Assembly (NCBI RefSeq): GCF_003265345.1
Contig: NZ_QFWW01000026.1
Location: 248,001-312,000, forward strand
Origin: Lentzea terrae
GTDB lineage: Bacteria; Actinomycetota; Actinomycetes; Mycobacteriales; Pseudonocardiaceae
Length of the DNA stretch: 64,000 bases
Direction of reading: 5' to 3'
Below, in pieces: positions 61,983 through 64,000 of this stretch. The notes below the pieces were generated by a model. It ran no database searches, was not told the origin of the DNA, and was given only the letters and a program-made list of their open reading frames with translations. The position numbers were made by a program, and so were the translations under genes. Every line of letters starts with the position of its first letter. Position 1 is the stretch's first letter.

Positions 61983-63122
61983 GTGAAAAGAGGCGCCATC
62001 ACCATGGTGTGCGGTACGCGGCCCGAACTGATCAAGCTCGCCCCGCTCATCCGCCGGTTCGGTGAAGAAGCATCCGTCGTCTACACAGGACAGCACTACG
62101 ACCGGTCGATGTACTCGCGCATCCGCCAGGACATCGCGGAACCGGGCAGCTTCGTCGAGCTCGGGCTGGGCGGTGGGCGGCGAGGAACCCAGTTGGGCAA
62201 CGCCGTCGCGGCCCTGGACGCGCACTTCGCCGCAGAACCACCCGATGTGGTGATCGTGCAGGGCGACACCACGTCCGCGCTCGCGGGTGCGTTGGCCGCC
62301 AACGCGAACGACGTGCCGCTGGTGCACGTCGAGGCCGGTCTGCGCAGCTACGACCGCGCCATGCCGGAGGAGCACAACCGGGTCGCCATCGACCACCTCG
62401 CCGACCTCTGCTGCGCGCCGACGTCACTCAACTTCACCAACCTGATCGCGGAAGGCGTTGCGGCGGACCGGATCACGGTCACCGGCAACACCGTGGTGGA
62501 GGCGCTGGAGGAAGCGCTGCCGAGCCACGACGAGTCGCAGAAGCTGATCACCGCGCAGAACCTCGTGACCGACTCCTACGTGCTCGCCACGATCCACCGG
62601 CCGGAGAACGTCGACTGCCGGGAGAACCTGGAGACGATCTTCAAAGACCTCGCGCGGCTCCCGCTGCCCGTCGTGCTGCCGCTGCACCCGCGTACCGCGA
62701 AGCAGGTCGCCGCCTTCGGGCTCGACCACCTGCTCAGCCGGCTGCGGGTGATCGAACCCCAGTCCTACAAGGACTTCCTCTCGCTGGCCCGGCACGCCGC
62801 CGTGCTCGTGTCCGACTCCGGCGGCGTGCAGGAGGAGGTCAGCGTGCTCAAGCGGCCGGTCGTCGTGGTCCGCCGCAGCACCGAACGGCCCGAGATCGAG
62901 GGCACGTTCGGCACGCTCGTGCCGCCGGGCCCCCGAGTCCGGACCGAGGTGCTCAGGTGGCTCGACGACGTGAGCGGGCACCGCGCCCGGCTGGCGGGCA
63001 TTCCGTCGCCCTACGGCACAGGTTCGCCGTCCGGGCTCATCGAGGCCGCCGTCCGCAAGATGCTCGACGACACCCGGTTGGCCAGTCCCACGCTCGAGTT
63101 CCAGCTCGTCACCGAGGGGTAG
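61983..63122 (+). CDS. wecB: UDP-N-acetylglucosamine 2-epimerase (non-hydrolysing)
   Basis: 379 residues from GTG 61983. GT-B fold epimerase giving UDP-ManNAc for cell-wall or exopolysaccharide linkage units. Motifs: MVCGTRPELIKLAPLIRRFG, VVIVQGDTTSALAGALAANA, HVEAGLRSYDRAMPEEHNR, ATIHRPENVDCRENLE, VSDSGGVQEEVSVLKRPVVV and TERPEIEGTFGTLV. The 3' end overlaps the convergent FAD oxidoreductase gene by 112 nt; the overlapping part (GTGSPSGLIEAAVRKML) is conserved in WecB, so it is not a false extension. Confidence 0.93.
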   Translation: MKRGAITMVCGTRPELIKLAPLIRRFGEEASVVYTGQHYDRSMYSRIRQDIAEPGSFVELGLGGGRRGTQLGNAVAALDAHFAAEPPDVVIVQGDTTSALAGALAANANDVPLVHVEAGLRSYDRAMPEEHNRVAIDHLADLCCAPTSLNFTNLIAEGVAADRITVTGNTVVEALEEALPSHDESQKLITAQNLVTDSYVLATIHRPENVDCRENLETIFKDLARLPLPVVLPLHPRTAKQVAAFGLDHLLSRLRVIEPQSYKDFLSLARHAAVLVSDSGGVQEEVSVLKRPVVVVRRSTERPEIEGTFGTLVPPGPRVRTEVLRWLDDVSGHRARLAGIPSPYGTGSPSGLIEAAVRKMLDDTRLASPTLEFQLVTEG

Positions 63123-64000
63123 ACGTGGGCGGTGGTGGCGAGCAGCAACGGCGTGCCCGCCACCTCGACCGCCGGCTGCTGGGCGAGATAACCCACCGGG
63201 TACACCGGTTCCACGAACGGCGCGCGGAAGACGTGCACCTCCTCGACGTCCGCGCCGGGGTGCAGTGACCGCAGCTGCTCGGTCCACCTGGCCGCGATGG
63301 CGCCCGTGTCCTCGGTGAACAGCGCGGAGTCGCGGTCGGTGTAGCGCATCACGTACGCGAGGTGCCGTCCGTCGACCGGTCCGGTCAGCGGGGACATCTC
63401 GACCACGCCGTCGAACTCGGTGCCCGAACGCAGCACCGGCGTCCAGTAGTGCCCCGACAACGGCTGCCGCAGCACGAACAACGCGTTCACGACGCCCTGG
63501 TACCGCAGGTTCACCTGCGGCAGCAGCGGTGCCAGATCGTCGGCGGCCACCTGTCGCAACGCCGGCAGCGGCAGCGTGGACACGATCCGGTCGGCCTCGA
63601 TCACCTCGCCGCCGTCGAGCTCGACGTGGTCCCGGTGCAGCACGCGGACCGGAGCGGACGTCCGCACCACCCCGCCGTGCGACTCGATCGAGGCCCTCAG
63701 CGCGTCGATGATCGTCTTGTAGCCGCCGCTGGGATAGCCGCGCACCGCCACGTTCCGTTCGCGCCCCAGTCGCTGCCACAGGTACAGCGCGGGCACGTCA
63801 CCGAACGCCGCACCGAACTTCGAGCCGAACAGCGGGGCGAAGAGGTCGCGCCACACCCGGTCGCCGTACAGGCCGCGCAACCAGTCCTCGGTGCGCAGGT
63901 TGTCGAGGTCCTTGCCCTTGCCCAACCGACGCAGCAGCACCGACACGGCCCCGAACCGGACCCGGTCGACGACACCCAATGCGGTGAACCGCAACAGGTC
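63011..64000 (-). CDS. FAD-dependent amine oxidase/protoporphyrinogen oxidase-like protein, N-terminus cut by window edge
   Basis: 330 codons visible, open to the right edge; the FAD-binding N-terminus lies outside. Visible parts match NAD(P)/FAD oxidoreductases linked to glycan or carotenoid-type pathways: RGLYGDRVWRDLFAPLFGSK, ALYLWQRLGRERNVAVRGYP, GGYKTIIDALRASIESHGG, DRIVSTLPLPALRQV, YVMRYTDRDSALF and the C-terminal VYPSVTSWNSSVGLANRV. Substrate unknown; next to wecB a role in surface-sugar synthesis is possible. Its last 112 nt are antisense to wecB. Confidence 0.85.
   Translation of the reverse strand, partial: DLLRFTALGVVDRVRFGAVSVLLRRLGKGKDLDNLRTEDWLRGLYGDRVWRDLFAPLFGSKFGAAFGDVPALYLWQRLGRERNVAVRGYPSGGYKTIIDALRASIESHGGVVRTSAPVRVLHRDHVELDGGEVIEADRIVSTLPLPALRQVAADDLAPLLPQVNLRYQGVVNALFVLRQPLSGHYWTPVLRSGTEFDGVVEMSPLTGPVDGRHLAYVMRYTDRDSALFTEDTGAIAARWTEQLRSLHPGADVEEVHVFRAPFVEPVYPVGYLAQQPAVEVAGTPLLLATTAHVYPSVTSWNSSVGLANRVSSSILRTAASMSPDGEPVP

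Overview
The window is a high-GC actinobacterial chromosome segment with actinobacterial codon use, GTG/TTG starts, SARP and XRE/DUF397 regulators and a lysyl-oxidase-like secreted protein. Gene content fits a filamentous actinomycete, probably Pseudonocardiaceae (Lentzea/Saccharothrix-like); the family assignment is inference. The backbone is the conserved mfd - mazG - lpqU-like transglycosylase - eno - DivIC/FtsB-like - DUF501 - ppx locus known from Mycobacterium and relatives, here opened up by accessory blocks.

Layout. 1-1.4 kb: truncated PQQ-type sugar dehydrogenase lipoprotein and two small unknowns. 1.5-6.9 kb: mfd, SurA-like lipoprotein, mazG. 7.1-11.1 kb: tricorn-type protease and a Ser/Thr/Pro-rich membrane protein. 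11.3-14.6 kb (minus): lytic transglycosylase, TPR protein, EamA exporter, MalY/PatB-like aminotransferase, divergent from a decayed Lrp regulator. 15.1-16.5 kb: AbiE-type toxin/antitoxin pair. 16.5-22.1 kb: short SARP-NB-ARC regulator, two tandem SDRs, a hydrolase, and a secreted EEP phosphodiesterase with lectin domains. 22.4-24.7 kb: eno, DivIC-like, DUF501. 24.8-39.6 kb: a block separating DUF501 from ppx: Thr-rich transglycosylase, XRE/DUF397 pair, a LamG surface protein with a frameshift, a 2253-residue RHS-HINT polymorphic toxin with an ADP-ribosyltransferase-like tip, its overlapping immunity gene, an orphan toxin/immunity remnant, and two tandem GNATs. 39.6-46.4 kb: ppx and a five-gene oligopeptide ABC transporter ending in a strong terminator. 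46.4-51 kb: DUF6338 protein, GNAT, S10 carboxypeptidase, uracil-DNA glycosylase, membrane TIR protein. 51.1-54.7 kb: DUF4129/MoxR/DUF58 operon. 54.8-57.6 kb: type II NADH dehydrogenase, then a 40-residue peptide translationally coupled to an ATP-grasp ligase. 57.7-59.1 kb: an unusual tRNA with a UAA anticodon but no long variable arm, followed by an McrB-N/DUF3883 protein. 59.1-64 kb: SDR, inositol-phosphatase-like enzyme, lysyl oxidase-like protein, wecB and a truncated FAD oxidoreductase.

The strongest candidates for something new are the ATP-grasp/40-residue peptide pair (possible RiPP of the graspetide kind), the RHS toxin cassette with its discarded remnant, and the class I tRNA with anticodon UAA. 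Several genes appear to be leaderless (a TANNNT box 6-7 nt before the start codon), which was used to choose starts.
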